Shown piece by piece: positions 1 through 9,500 of a stretch of DNA of 64,000 nucleotides. Positions within the stretch are counted from its first letter, which is position 1. Every line of letters starts with the position of its first letter. This DNA is from Oceanobacillus timonensis. GTDB lineage: Bacteria; Bacillota; Bacilli; Bacillales; Amphibacillaceae. Both the position numbers and the translations under genes were made by a program. The stretch spans positions 658,303-722,302 of the forward strand of contig NZ_LT800497.1 in NCBI RefSeq assembly GCF_900166635.1, written 5' to 3'. Below the pieces are notes generated by a model that saw only the letters and a list, made by a program, of their open reading frames with translations, was not told the DNA's origin and did no database searches.

Positions 1-2
1 TT

Positions 3-68
3 TCTTGCATGAATGATATTGCTAACCTTTGTGAGCTGGTTGGTGCAGATATTCAGGACGTTGCATGA
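3..68 (+). pseudogene. UDP-glucose/GDP-mannose dehydrogenase fragment
   Basis: The first codons of the window read SCMNDIANLCELVGADIQDV and then a stop. This resembles the helix in the middle of UDP-glucose 6-dehydrogenases (typically F-INEIANLCE-VGA-V--V). The remaining third of such an enzyme is missing and the following sequence is unrelated, so this looks like the broken edge of a gene that lies mainly left of the window. The match rests on about 20 residues and is tentative. Confidence 0.4.
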
Positions 69-301
69 GTACGGCGGATGATTTTCACCACTTGTGCAAT
101 CTTTTTTATCACCTTTTGCGGAGGAATGTACCATTTATTGCGGAGCACTTTACCACACAAAAAAAAGAATTGCCATGGGAGTTGAACTACTTCTGCCATA
201 GAGTAATTTAGCAGTTTAATTATTGATACAGCAACAATCCCACCACCCTTGACTTTGTTTGTTTTCGTGGTAGTGAACTTTATAGCGGAAAGTAAAATAG
301 A

Positions 302-546
302 AGCTTTTATGGCTCTATCCGCATCAATAGTGTATCAAGGACAATCAATTCTAAGCTCTGCTGGCGGGGGCCCCGTCCTCTCCCAGCATTCACTAAGAAT
401 TGGCACGGCGGTAAAGGGAAAGCAGTTGACACTTTGGTTGATAAGTGCTTCTTCTTCAGTGGTAAAGACTTCCGCAACAGGTGGTAAAACTCTCCGCTTT
501 TAGTGGTAAAAAATATTGCAAGGTTGGTACATATTGAATGCCATAC
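302..546 (+). repeat. Long direct repeat, left copy
   Basis: This stretch is a diverged copy of 12076-12376 in the same orientation. Shared blocks include a GGACA-TCA-TTCTAA segment, AGGTGGTAAAACTCTCCGC and TTGGTACATATTGAATGCCA at the right end. The right-hand copy is longer by an internal insertion. The two copies flank the two-gene unit at 968-2384 and the DISARM locus. No long reading frame is shared, so it is probably a non-coding or decayed part of an insertion element; the family is not certain. Confidence 0.75.
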
Positions 547-639
547 TCAGCCTTAGTTTTAGAAGGTTTGAAGTTTCTTCGGAATTAGCCTTAAAAATGG
601 CAAACTGTTTGTTGAATTTATCGCACTTATTTACTTATC

Positions 640-821
640 TCATACCGAAAAGAAGATGCAGGGTCAGATTTATTTAAAAATTGGACCATACAAGGATTGC
701 TCGATGAATTGGATATTATTGAGCTATTAGAAGCGCTAGGACAGGGACGGGTGTTGGGAGAAATCACAAAAAACAGAAAGAACTTTATCAGAAGCTTGGC
801 GTTGATATTCCCTCGTTATAA
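640..821 (+). pseudogene. Transposase C-terminal remnant
   Basis: Translation gives TIQGLLDELDIIELLE followed by GQGRVLGEITK and, after a one-base slip in the A-rich run near 768-775, KELYQKLGVDIPSL and a stop at 819-821. This has the look of the C-terminus of an IS1634/IS4-type transposase, where an I-GLLDELD-IE segment and a final EI-KKQ-ELY-KL are common. Only the tail survives and it is frameshifted. It lies directly after the left long repeat, so both may derive from one insertion element. Confidence 0.5.
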
Positions 822-905
822 ATTCCGGGGATACAGGCTATACAGCCAGAATACAAAAAAACATTAATTAATTTTTAAACATTTTATAACGGATTGCTTT
901 TTCAT

Positions 906-920
906 GCAGGAATTTCCTGC
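906..920. promoter_or_regulatory. Perfect inverted repeat upstream of the 968 gene
   Basis: GCAGGAATTTCCTGC is a 7+7 palindrome around one base, followed by TTTT. It sits 48 bases before the start at 968. It could be an operator for the two-gene unit or a very short terminator for decayed sequence upstream; the sequence does not decide. Confidence 0.3.
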
Positions 921-967
921 TTTTGGTCGAACAATAATACTTTAGAAAAAAAGGGGAAAGTATAAAA

Positions 968-1894
968 ATGCCAGTATATAAAAATGTATTCTTTCATAGA
1001 ATGTTAATGTATAGGAGGTTTTTTAGACAAAACCCGAACGGGAATGAAGTTATGGAAAAAGATTATCAGCCCTTACAACGTCTAGATGAAACATTTATGG
1101 ATTTAATAGATAATTATAGCGAGAATAATTGTCTTCGCTTGAATGGTGAATTTGAAGAGAATGTTGTACTTGAAATCCTCAATGTATCTGAACGTTATAT
1201 TTATGCTCGTATTGGGAAGCAACAAGATATACTTACAGTTCATCTTAGAGATACAGAAACTTTAGAACCATCGGAAATCGAGAGGGTCGGAAATCAGCAG
1301 CTTGAAATATTCACCTATTTATTGATAGAAAGAGAAAATTATATTATTTCTTTTTTAAGAGAGCAATCAGCGCCAAGTATCCAAGAACTTGGCAAGTTAG
1401 TTAGTAATTTCTTAGGACCTAATTGGGAACTTCATTCAGAAATATCAAGTGTGATGATAGATGATGCTATACCAATACTAGCAAACAAAGATATAATAGG
1501 ATCAATGGAATATAAGGTAGCAGTTCCTAGTGATGAACTTTTAGATATTGATCAACTTGGTTTAAATCGACAACAATTTGAAATGCTTACGAATCAGAAA
1601 AATATAGATTTTACTGTGAAATTAGTTGCTGAAAGAAATCGTGATGCTTTTGAAAATAGGGGTGCTTTACGAGGATTTTTTGAAAGTATAGCTGATGTTG
1701 CAAGAAATATAAAAATTAAGGCTAAAAATAATAACGAGTATATGCAAACGTTTAAACTAGAAGACTCGCCATTTACTCGTAATGAAAGATTTGATTTTGA
1801 TCGTGAAGCAGAAAATATACAAAATGAAATTCGAGAAAGGCTAGAGTATGTGTTTGAGACAAATCGTGATGATATTTTAAGGCTTGTAAATTAA
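968..1894 (+). CDS. Hypothetical soluble protein of two-gene unit
   Basis: A 308-residue protein I do not recognise. It has no membrane segment or signal peptide. The N-terminal 30 residues are basic and aromatic; residues about 35-175 look like mixed alpha/beta, and the last 50 residues are highly charged with an E/R-rich helix. No nuclease, NTPase or NAD-binding motif is visible. The start follows AGGGGAAAG by about 10 bases; a later start at the METs around residues 12-29 is possible. The gene lies 22 bases before a small membrane-protein gene and inside the repeat-flanked defence island. A soluble protein paired with a four-helix membrane protein is a layout used by several phage-defence systems (Kiwa is one), but no homology is claimed. 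Confidence 0.75.
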   Translation: MPVYKNVFFHRMLMYRRFFRQNPNGNEVMEKDYQPLQRLDETFMDLIDNYSENNCLRLNGEFEENVVLEILNVSERYIYARIGKQQDILTVHLRDTETLEPSEIERVGNQQLEIFTYLLIERENYIISFLREQSAPSIQELGKLVSNFLGPNWELHSEISSVMIDDAIPILANKDIIGSMEYKVAVPSDELLDIDQLGLNRQQFEMLTNQKNIDFTVKLVAERNRDAFENRGALRGFFESIADVARNIKIKAKNNNEYMQTFKLEDSPFTRNERFDFDREAENIQNEIRERLEYVFETNRDDILRLVN

Positions 1895-1916
1895 TTTAAG
1901 AGATGAGTTGTTTAAA

Positions 1917-2384
1917 ATGAGTTTAAATAAGCCAAAAAAGAAAAATTATTATCGACGAAATAAGAGCAACATTTTGTTGCTAGTTTTATTAGTAATGATA
2001 GCTTATTTATGCTTTTACTATGATGTATTCCAGACTTTAAGTGTGGAAACCGATTTTCATGTAAGAATATTGACTATAAATTCAGTTTTTGCAGGTTTTT
2101 TGTTTACAAGCTTAGGAATTATGATTAGCATCTTAGATAAAGAAAGAATTTTAAAATTGGATAAAGCTGGATATATGGATAACTATTTTAACGCAATTTA
2201 CATCGGTTTGTTTTTTCATGTTCTTTCAATATCAATGTCGTTGTTATTGATAATTATACCTGGAATTGATAACCATGGATTTTTGATAAGAACGGAACAA
2301 ATTTTTTTGTTTATGGGTGTATCCTTCTTTGTAAAATCGATAATTAATGTACTTAATATTATAAAAATGGTTAGACAAGGATAA
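1917..2384 (+). CDS. Small four-helix membrane protein
   Basis: A 155-residue protein with a lysine/arginine-rich N-terminus (residues 1-20) and four hydrophobic segments, roughly residues 21-41, 52-76, 91-114 and 122-147. It is therefore an inner-membrane protein with little outside the bilayer. The ATG at 1917 follows GAGATGAG by about 10 bases; a TTG nine bases earlier is less likely. It is co-directional with and closely follows the 308-residue gene, and a stem-loop with a T-rich flank lies 25 bases after its stop, so the two genes form a complete transcription unit. Function is unknown; a membrane effector for the upstream protein is inference. Confidence 0.75.
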   Translation: MSLNKPKKKNYYRRNKSNILLLVLLVMIAYLCFYYDVFQTLSVETDFHVRILTINSVFAGFLFTSLGIMISILDKERILKLDKAGYMDNYFNAIYIGLFFHVLSISMSLLLIIIPGIDNHGFLIRTEQIFLFMGVSFFVKSIINVLNIIKMVRQG

Positions 2385-2408
2385 TTAAACATGAAAATTG
2401 AAAGCGTC

Positions 2409-2444
2409 AAATAGTCCATACCATTTCATAGGTGTGGACTATTT
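2409..2444. terminator. Stem-loop after two-gene unit; inverted copy at 13151
   Basis: AAATAGTCCATACC pairs with GGTGTGGACTATTT around an 8-base loop, giving a 14-bp stem with one G-T pair, flanked by A and T runs. It would act as a bidirectional terminator between the two-gene unit and drmMII, which is transcribed towards it. The reverse complement of this element nearly matches 13151-13196, so it is also a repeated sequence. Confidence 0.65.
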
Positions 2445-2742
2445 TATGCTTGCGCTTCAATCCGATATTGATGTCGTGAGTGGATTTCCACTGAGAATTA
2501 AGGGACTCTTATTAAAGATTAGAAGACCTCTTATTGCGAAATAATCAAAGACGATTCTTCAAGACTAATACGAATATTTTTGTACAAAATCAACTCAAGA
2601 GATAAAGAATGAATTCATTCATATCTCGAATATGATTTAGCTTAAGAAATTTGAGAAGGACTTTATTGGCCAACATGTTTATGTTCTTTTATTATATTAA
2701 TATTAGTGTTTACGATATTTTATCATATATTCCTAAACGGGA
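2445..2742. other. Intergenic, nothing recognised
   Basis: About 300 AT-rich bases between the stem-loop and the 3' end of drmMII. No reading frame, RNA or repeat with support was seen, apart from two short similar segments (GACTCTTATTAA and GACCTCTTATT near 2504-2538). Confidence 0.4.
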
Positions 2743-4017
2743 TTATAGTATTTGTTCGAATTTTTGTTTGTTGTAAAGATTTTCTACTATAGCTTTACTA
2801 ATTACTCTTGAAAAATGTGGAGGAACAGCATTGCCGATTTGTTTAAATGCTGATGTTCGTGAATCTTCAAAGAAAAAATCGTCAGGGAAAGTTTGTATTC
2901 TTGCAGCTTCTCTTACAGTTATGGAACGATTTTGAAATACATCAGGGTGGATATAATAATGACCATCTTTTGCGATATGAGCAACAATTGTATGACTAAA
3001 TCCTTTCCCATTAATAGCTTTGAAACGATCCAAAAAAATATTAGATCTTTTATGGGTGATTAACTCCTGCGGTAAATCAGAATACTTTACATTTCTGTTT
3101 TCCTGTTTTTCTTTAGCTACAATTTTATATATTTCCAAGTCGTTTTTGTTATTACGACGGCAAATATTCTGTGTAACTGGTACATTTTTTTTTCGAATAT
3201 TTTTAGTAACGTATTCGATTGGTTGCAGATTAGAGTATTTGTTAATAGTTTCCCCGTGTTCAACTTTTGGCATATCACGAAATAAATCATTAATGATAGG
3301 AGGAGTTTCTTTAAATTCTTCTAACCAGTTAAAAAAATCACCAGCATCCATTTTTGATTTTTGTCCAAAAATAATGAGCCGTTCTCGATTTTGAGGAACA
3401 CCATAATCGGAACAATTAACTAATTTGACAGTGATTTTATAGTGTCCTTTTTCCTTAATATTTGAAAATTCATTTACAATTTTATCGATTAACTTGCTGC
3501 CATCTAAATCTTTAAAAGAAAGCAAACCTTTTACATTCTCAAACACAAAAAAATCTGGATCATATTTTTCAAGAAACTTTATGTAATATTTGTAAAGATA
3601 AATGCGTTCATCTTGGCTTTTATTTCTATCATTTCGTGCACGACCAATAGTGGAATATGCTTGGCAAGGTGGCCCCCCAATTATCCCATGAATTTTCATT
3701 CCGTCTGCATTTGTATCAATTCTAGAAAAAATTTCCTTTATAGTATCTTCGGTGATACACAGATTAATAACCTTAGAAGTTTCTTCTGCTGGAATTTCAG
3801 AAATAAATTCATTATAGGTTATTTTTCCAGTGATATAATTATAATAGAAATCAAGCTTGTTACTCTTTTTTAAATAGTAGTATGCATCACGGACTTTTAG
3901 AGTTTTACATGCTGCCCTATCCATCTCAACATGGGAAAGTAAATTGAAAAAAAGTGGATTCCTAAAACCCTCAGTTAGACCTCCTGCCCCTGAGAATAAG
4001 TCAATTATATTTAACAT
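2743..4017 (-). CDS. drmMII: DISARM cytosine-5 DNA methyltransferase DrmMII
   Basis: A 424-residue C5-cytosine methyltransferase that would mark host DNA so that the DISARM system spares it. All core motifs are present: SAM-binding IDLFSGAGGLTEGF (residues 5-18), the catalytic GGPPCQAYS with Cys118, ENV (160-162), QNRER (209-213), and the C-terminal QIGNAVPPHF near residue 400. The region between QNRER and the last motif is the target-recognition domain. The start follows AGGTGAT. The gene diverges from drmE with only about 100 bases between them. This divergent pairing with drmE-drmA-drmB identifies it as the class 2 DISARM methylase rather than a solitary or type II restriction-modification enzyme. 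Target sequence cannot be read from the protein. Confidence 0.9.
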   Translation of the reverse strand: MLNIIDLFSGAGGLTEGFRNPLFFNLLSHVEMDRAACKTLKVRDAYYYLKKSNKLDFYYNYITGKITYNEFISEIPAEETSKVINLCITEDTIKEIFSRIDTNADGMKIHGIIGGPPCQAYSTIGRARNDRNKSQDERIYLYKYYIKFLEKYDPDFFVFENVKGLLSFKDLDGSKLIDKIVNEFSNIKEKGHYKITVKLVNCSDYGVPQNRERLIIFGQKSKMDAGDFFNWLEEFKETPPIINDLFRDMPKVEHGETINKYSNLQPIEYVTKNIRKKNVPVTQNICRRNNKNDLEIYKIVAKEKQENRNVKYSDLPQELITHKRSNIFLDRFKAINGKGFSHTIVAHIAKDGHYYIHPDVFQNRSITVREAARIQTFPDDFFFEDSRTSAFKQIGNAVPPHFSRVISKAIVENLYNKQKFEQIL

Positions 4018-4034
4018 GATATCACCTCATTATG

Positions 4035-4075
4035 ATTATACCAATTTTGCAATAAGTGTTCCAGAAAAATATATT
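4035..4075. promoter_or_regulatory. Overlapping divergent promoters of drmMII and drmE
   Basis: On the plus strand TTGCAA (4047-4052) and TATATT (4070-4075) are 17 bases apart and point at drmE. On the minus strand TATAAT (4035-4040), preceded by TGG as an extended -10, points at drmMII. The drmE -35 lies just upstream of the drmMII -10, so polymerase would have difficulty occupying both at once. Read by eye only. Confidence 0.45.
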
Positions 4076-4118
4076 ATGGTGTACAATTATAGGTAAAAGG
4101 TCTATAAGGGGAGCGTGT

Positions 4119-6530
4119 ATGAATAGTATTAAAAGTTTGTTATTTTCAAGTAGTCCATTTGGATACATATCAAAGAATAAAAAAAGAGTGATATCCGATT
4201 TCTTGGCTATGGAGGAATATGAAGATAATAACTCGTATACGTATCAATATCTAAATAGTAGTTACTACAAAGAATTAATTGTCGCTATCAGTTTGCAAAC
4301 TTATTTAGATAATATTTCCGATGGTGGAAAGCTTGATATAGATAAATTGCAAGTTGGTCAAGAAATTCAATTTAGAAATCAATACTATCAATTTCTTGGA
4401 AAGGATGAACTGAGTGCGGGCTATAGAATCAAATTAGTTTACGGAAAAAAAGACGGTGTCACATCGATATTTTCCAGAGAAATCTTAGAGAACGAATCTA
4501 GTAAAGTTAATCGCACAAAACGTCGAAAAATACCCAAAGTAAGGCAAGATTTTGAGGCTTATTTTGGTATTAAAAATTTAAGTTGGACAAATGAAAAATC
4601 TGTTATCATTTTGGCTGAAAAGAAGATATTAAATGAAATATTAACTGCTAAAATAGATTTAGGAAAACGAGCATATAGTATTGGTCAAATATGTAGTGTG
4701 GATTATCTCAAAGATTCAATGAGGATATCAAACCTTGTTAATGCAAATAATACTGAAAAACGTATGATTCTTTTCTCTTCTAGCCCAGATGCAGTTGTTG
4801 AATATTTAGAAGAAAACGATGGAATTGTTGACGAAAGTAGAGTTTTTATAGTTGGTGATAAGTGGTTTAATAAGAGTCAGATATCCAATTTAATAAATCT
4901 TGAGGATGCTTGTAGAGAGTTTGAAATACCACTCAGAACATATTCAAGTGTGTTTTCTGTGATGAATAATAGCTCAGTGGAATTTATAGAAGGTATAAAT
5001 AATGAGTATTGTTGGCTTGAGACTAGTAATAATGAATATGAAATCACTTTCGACTTTATAGCGAATAATAGAGCATATTCAGAGGCTATTGAAAAGCTTA
5101 ATGTATACCTATGGGAAATCAGTCAAGAACCTAAATTGAAGTATTTAGATAAGCTGCTTAAGTTATTTTTAAAAATGAATTATAATCAGGTTATTGGAAG
5201 TTCAGATACTTTAGAAAGGCAAATGATTGCAGTAAGTGAATATATGCTCGAAAAAAATTTAGAAAATGTAGATGAAGTTTCAGGAATTTTGTATGATATC
5301 TATTCTAACAGATTTGGATATCAAGTAAGAAATAAAATTGAAAATATTAGAAATAAGAATGTTAACTGTTTACTCGTTGTAATGGATGAAATGCTAGAGG
5401 AAAGTAGGGAACATTTTATAAATGACAAACAATTAACCATATTTTCGTATAAATCTGATATTACTGAGGATTTATATGGTAAGTTTGAACAGGTTATACT
5501 AATATCTCCTTATAAAACGGAACGCAGAAAGTGGTTGTCTAGTTACCTAGCAAAAGAAATTACAGTCTTAGTACCACAATTACAAGAAAAATTTCTAAAG
5601 TATTCTTTACAAAAAGATAAACATATTATTCATAAGCTAGATAATATGGATTTATTTAATTCAAAAAACAATTCAGCATATCTTCATGCTGTTGAGAAAT
5701 ATTTGAATAGAAAGGAAACTGATAATAGTATAGGTGTAAATTTACATAAAAACTCAATTGATGATTTTGAAGAAGAAGAGTTAATTGAAAAGAAATTTTC
5801 TGAACTTATTTCAAAATATGCTTCTGAAGAGGAAATACAAAGTGACAACAGTACTGTTGATGTAACAATAGGTATTGATTTAGAATCTGGAGGTAACATG
5901 TTTGGCACTGAGTTTAGCAAAATATTTGTAGTTGACTCCGATAATATAGTACGAGAAATAGAGACTAAAAAATTAAAAGTTGGGCAAACAATTATTGAAT
6001 TTTTTGTACCATATGCTGATGAATTTTATCGTAATCGCTTTAAGTCCATGGTTACTAGATTAGATTCCTTAAAAGAGAGTTCAAATGAAGTGTATTTAGA
6101 TTATAGATGGAAAAATTCTCTTCTAGATTATATCGAGAATAGACGTTTATCCTCGTTAGAATTAAAAGAGAAAATGGAGAATTTAGGATTTTCTTCAAAG
6201 ACAGTTGCTTTTTATGCTGCTTGGTCCTCTATTGAAAAAATACCAATCTTATCAAGAGATAAAGAATTCATTAGATATGTTGGTATAATGATAGGAGATT
6301 ATGACATAAAAGCTTACCCTGAAAAATATGAGCAGGCTAGTAAATCAGTAAAGAAAAAATTGGTAGATGACAGAGCACAATTCCTTGATGAATTGGAAGG
6401 GCGTTCGCTTGATGAAATAAAATCAAATTCAGGCATTAAGTCGTTTATTATGGATAAAGTAGTATTGATCGAAAGAGAATTCATTGAAGAAGTTCCTAGG
6501 GTTTTAACAAATAAAATATTGAGGGGGTAA
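4119..6530 (+). CDS. drmE: DISARM protein DrmE
   Basis: An 803-residue protein with no motif I can name, found where class 2 DISARM loci carry drmE: upstream of drmA and drmB and beside the C5 methylase. DrmE is required in studied class 2 systems but its biochemical activity is not established. The sequence is acidic/lysine-rich with a middle part (about residues 380-560) that is largely helical; no membrane segment. The ATG at 4119 follows AAGGGGAG by 6 bases. An upstream in-frame ATG at 4056 falls between the -35 and -10 of the likely promoter and is rejected. The stop is four bases before the drmA start, so translation is probably coupled. Confidence 0.75.
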   Translation: MNSIKSLLFSSSPFGYISKNKKRVISDFLAMEEYEDNNSYTYQYLNSSYYKELIVAISLQTYLDNISDGGKLDIDKLQVGQEIQFRNQYYQFLGKDELSAGYRIKLVYGKKDGVTSIFSREILENESSKVNRTKRRKIPKVRQDFEAYFGIKNLSWTNEKSVIILAEKKILNEILTAKIDLGKRAYSIGQICSVDYLKDSMRISNLVNANNTEKRMILFSSSPDAVVEYLEENDGIVDESRVFIVGDKWFNKSQISNLINLEDACREFEIPLRTYSSVFSVMNNSSVEFIEGINNEYCWLETSNNEYEITFDFIANNRAYSEAIEKLNVYLWEISQEPKLKYLDKLLKLFLKMNYNQVIGSSDTLERQMIAVSEYMLEKNLENVDEVSGILYDIYSNRFGYQVRNKIENIRNKNVNCLLVVMDEMLEESREHFINDKQLTIFSYKSDITEDLYGKFEQVILISPYKTERRKWLSSYLAKEITVLVPQLQEKFLKYSLQKDKHIIHKLDNMDLFNSKNNSAYLHAVEKYLNRKETDNSIGVNLHKNSIDDFEEEELIEKKFSELISKYASEEEIQSDNSTVDVTIGIDLESGGNMFGTEFSKIFVVDSDNIVREIETKKLKVGQTIIEFFVPYADEFYRNRFKSMVTRLDSLKESSNEVYLDYRWKNSLLDYIENRRLSSLELKEKMENLGFSSKTVAFYAAWSSIEKIPILSRDKEFIRYVGIMIGDYDIKAYPEKYEQASKSVKKKLVDDRAQFLDELEGRSLDEIKSNSGIKSFIMDKVVLIEREFIEEVPRVLTNKILRG

Positions 6531-6534
6531 TGAA

Positions 6535-9500
6535 ATGGTCGAAAAAGTTAATAAAGATAGGCAAAAAATAGTAAGAAGCAAATATGCTGATGCAATCAGT
6601 CAGCTTTTACTTGGACCAGGTTCAGAACGAATTAATATAGACAAAACTAGAGAAATAATTTCGGAAAAACCACAAAATAGATATGTAACAGGAATTTTAT
6701 ATCCATTACAAGACAACCATGATAAAGAAGAACGTAAAGAAGTTGTTCAAGAAGCTCAAGAAGGATTTGAAAAAGAAGAATCTGCAGAGATTGATAATAG
6801 CTTCTTACCTTCGTCAATTGGAATGACTTTTTATTGTTCTACTAAAAATGAATCCTTAGATTTTTTATTTCAAACTGCTTATTATGAGAGGATTAAAAAC
6901 CCCTATATTCAATCAGATAAGGAGACACTTGATGAACTTATAAGATTTCTTGGACTAGCAGAAACGGAAAAAGCAAAATCATTGTTCGAAATTGATAAGA
7001 AAAACAACAATATTAGGTATGCTTATTTTTCCAAAGACCGTGAAAATATAATTAATGAATTGAATAAAGAACTTAATAAAAGAACTGATATTTCCAGTGA
7101 ATTAAAATTTTTGGTAAATAAGATTAAAAATATTAATTATAGGAAAAAGGATTGTTATGAACGATTCCCATATAGTAAATCTATAAAAGTTGATCTTCAA
7201 AAAGAAGGAGTACAAAAACAGGAGATTTCTAATGGTGAAGAACAAGAATCAAATGGTGTTTTTAACAAAAAAGTACAGGTGACAGTGTATTCAAAGATAC
7301 AAAAAATTGAAGTAGAAAATCATCAGGTTCTAGCAGTTACATTAGTCGTAAAAAATAATTCTGCCAATCATTTATTTCAAACAGAAATTTCTGTGGATAA
7401 ACAATCAGGATTAAATTTTTGGGCATCAGAGGATATTAAATTACCCAGTTTATCTAAGTTGAATCAAGAGGATGCAATGAATTTATTTTTATATCGTCAT
7501 AAAAAAACGTATGCTTTTGGCAGAGGGGTTGCAGCAGAGTGGACTGCAGAAGGTAGTTCAGTTTCGCAAATTAAGACAAATTATATACCCCGATATGAAC
7601 TGTTGCCAATGTCATTTGAAATACCTAATCTTGATAAGCGAATACTTCGAGCAGATAGTTATATTAATATGGACCGCAAAGAACAATTGGAAAAATTAGA
7701 CATATTTGTAAGCGCGTACGAGGAATGGATTGACAAAATTGAAACGAGCATTTCTAAAATAAAAGAAGAGTTTCAAAGCTATGCAAAAGAAAATATTGAA
7801 AAATGTAAGATTTGTAGTGAAAGAATGCGAAATACAATAGCTATGCTTCAAAAAGATGATAAAGCTTTTGAGTCTTTCAATTTAGCAAATGAAGCAATGC
7901 TTCTACAAAGAATAGAGAAAGCAAATGATAAAGTAGATTATTATGAGCAGTCAAATTATGGTAATGTAAATTTTGTGTGGCGTCCATTTCAGCTTGCATT
8001 TGTTTTAAATTCATTTGAATCAATTTTAAATGAGGAAAGTCTTGATAGAGATACAATTGATTTGATATGGGTAAGTACCGGTGGAGGGAAAACAGAAGCC
8101 TATTTATTTGCAATCGCAGCAGTTATATTATATAGGCGTATGAATTATTCAAACTATGAAGGTGTTAGTGTAATTATGAGATATACTCTTCGATTGTTGA
8201 CAGCTCAACAATTTGAACGAGCTTCTCAATTAATATGTGCACTTGAGTTCCTAAGAAGAAAAAAAGATAACCTAGGTGAAACAGAAATTACAATTGGCCT
8301 TTGGATTGGTGAAGGAACACAGAACTATTTAAAAAATGCAAAAGAAAATTTTAAATCAATGGTTGAAAAAAGTGATTTAGATGAAGCGAAGAAAAGCAAT
8401 AATTTTCAAGTATTGAAGTGTCCTTGGTGCCATGAAGAGCATAGTATAATACCAGATAAGAAATATTTTAATAAGAAAAGGAAATGGGGTTACGCCCCAA
8501 TTGATCGGCCAAATTCAAAATATAATATGAAATGTACAAATTCATTATGCGAATTTAATAAAGGTCTTCCTATTTACGTAGTTGATGAGAGTATTTACAA
8601 TGTTCGACCTACATTGTTATTTGGTACTGTTGACAAATTCGCACAAGCTCCACTAAAAGAATCGACTCAACAATTATTTGGGTCTGATAATCCTCAAAAA
8701 TATCGTAGACCAGAGGTAATTATACAGGATGAGTTACATTTATTATCGGGTCCACTTGGGAGTATTGTTGGTTTGTATGAAGCAGGATTTGATTATATAT
8801 TTAAAAATGGAGGGAACGGAACTCCTCCAAAATACATTGCTTCAACTGCAACAATTAGAAATGCTGAGGATCAAGTGCAATCGATTTTTGATAGAAAACT
8901 ATTTCAATTCCCGCCAAATGGTATTGATATTTCTGACAACTTCTTTGTGAGAGAAGATACATCAAATTATGGACGTGAATATATGGGGATTATGGCAACA
9001 GGGAAATCGCAGGTAACTGCGGAAGTGCGTTTGTTATCAGCAATGTTGCAGAGTATAACAGAACTCGATCTCACCATTAATGAAGAAGAAATATTTTGGA
9101 CTGTTGCAGGGTACTTTAATAGTATTCGTGAACTTGGAAAGGCTTCTGGATTAATTAAAGATGATGTTAAGGAATATATCAACCAATTAAATAGACGAAA
9201 CAATACTAAAAAACGTTTAATGTATGATAACACTAGTGTCGAATTAACTTCTAGAATTCGGGGGTTAGAAATCCCTGAAATATTAAAAAAATTAGATATA
9301 GAGCATGATAGTACTGAAATTTCAAAAAGTAGAGAGAAGCAACCACCAGTTGATACATTAATAGCTACTAATATGTTATCAGTTGGTGTTGATATTGAAC
9401 GTTTGAACTCAATGTTTGTAGTTGGGCAGCCTAAACTTACATCTGAGTATATTCAAGCAACAAGTCGTGTAGGACGTAATTCTCTTGGTTTAGTATGCAC

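Noticed and set aside
249..503. 84-residue open frame on the plus strand
   Set aside because: Lies within the degenerate long repeat, has no ribosome site and the frame is not kept in the second copy.
968..2384. Identification of the pair as the Kiwa system
   Set aside because: Gene layout is similar in kind, but gene order is reversed relative to kwaA-kwaB and no clear sequence match could be established by eye.
3020..3394. 124-residue plus-strand frame opposite drmMII
   Set aside because: Antisense to conserved methylase motifs; composition fits a shadow frame.
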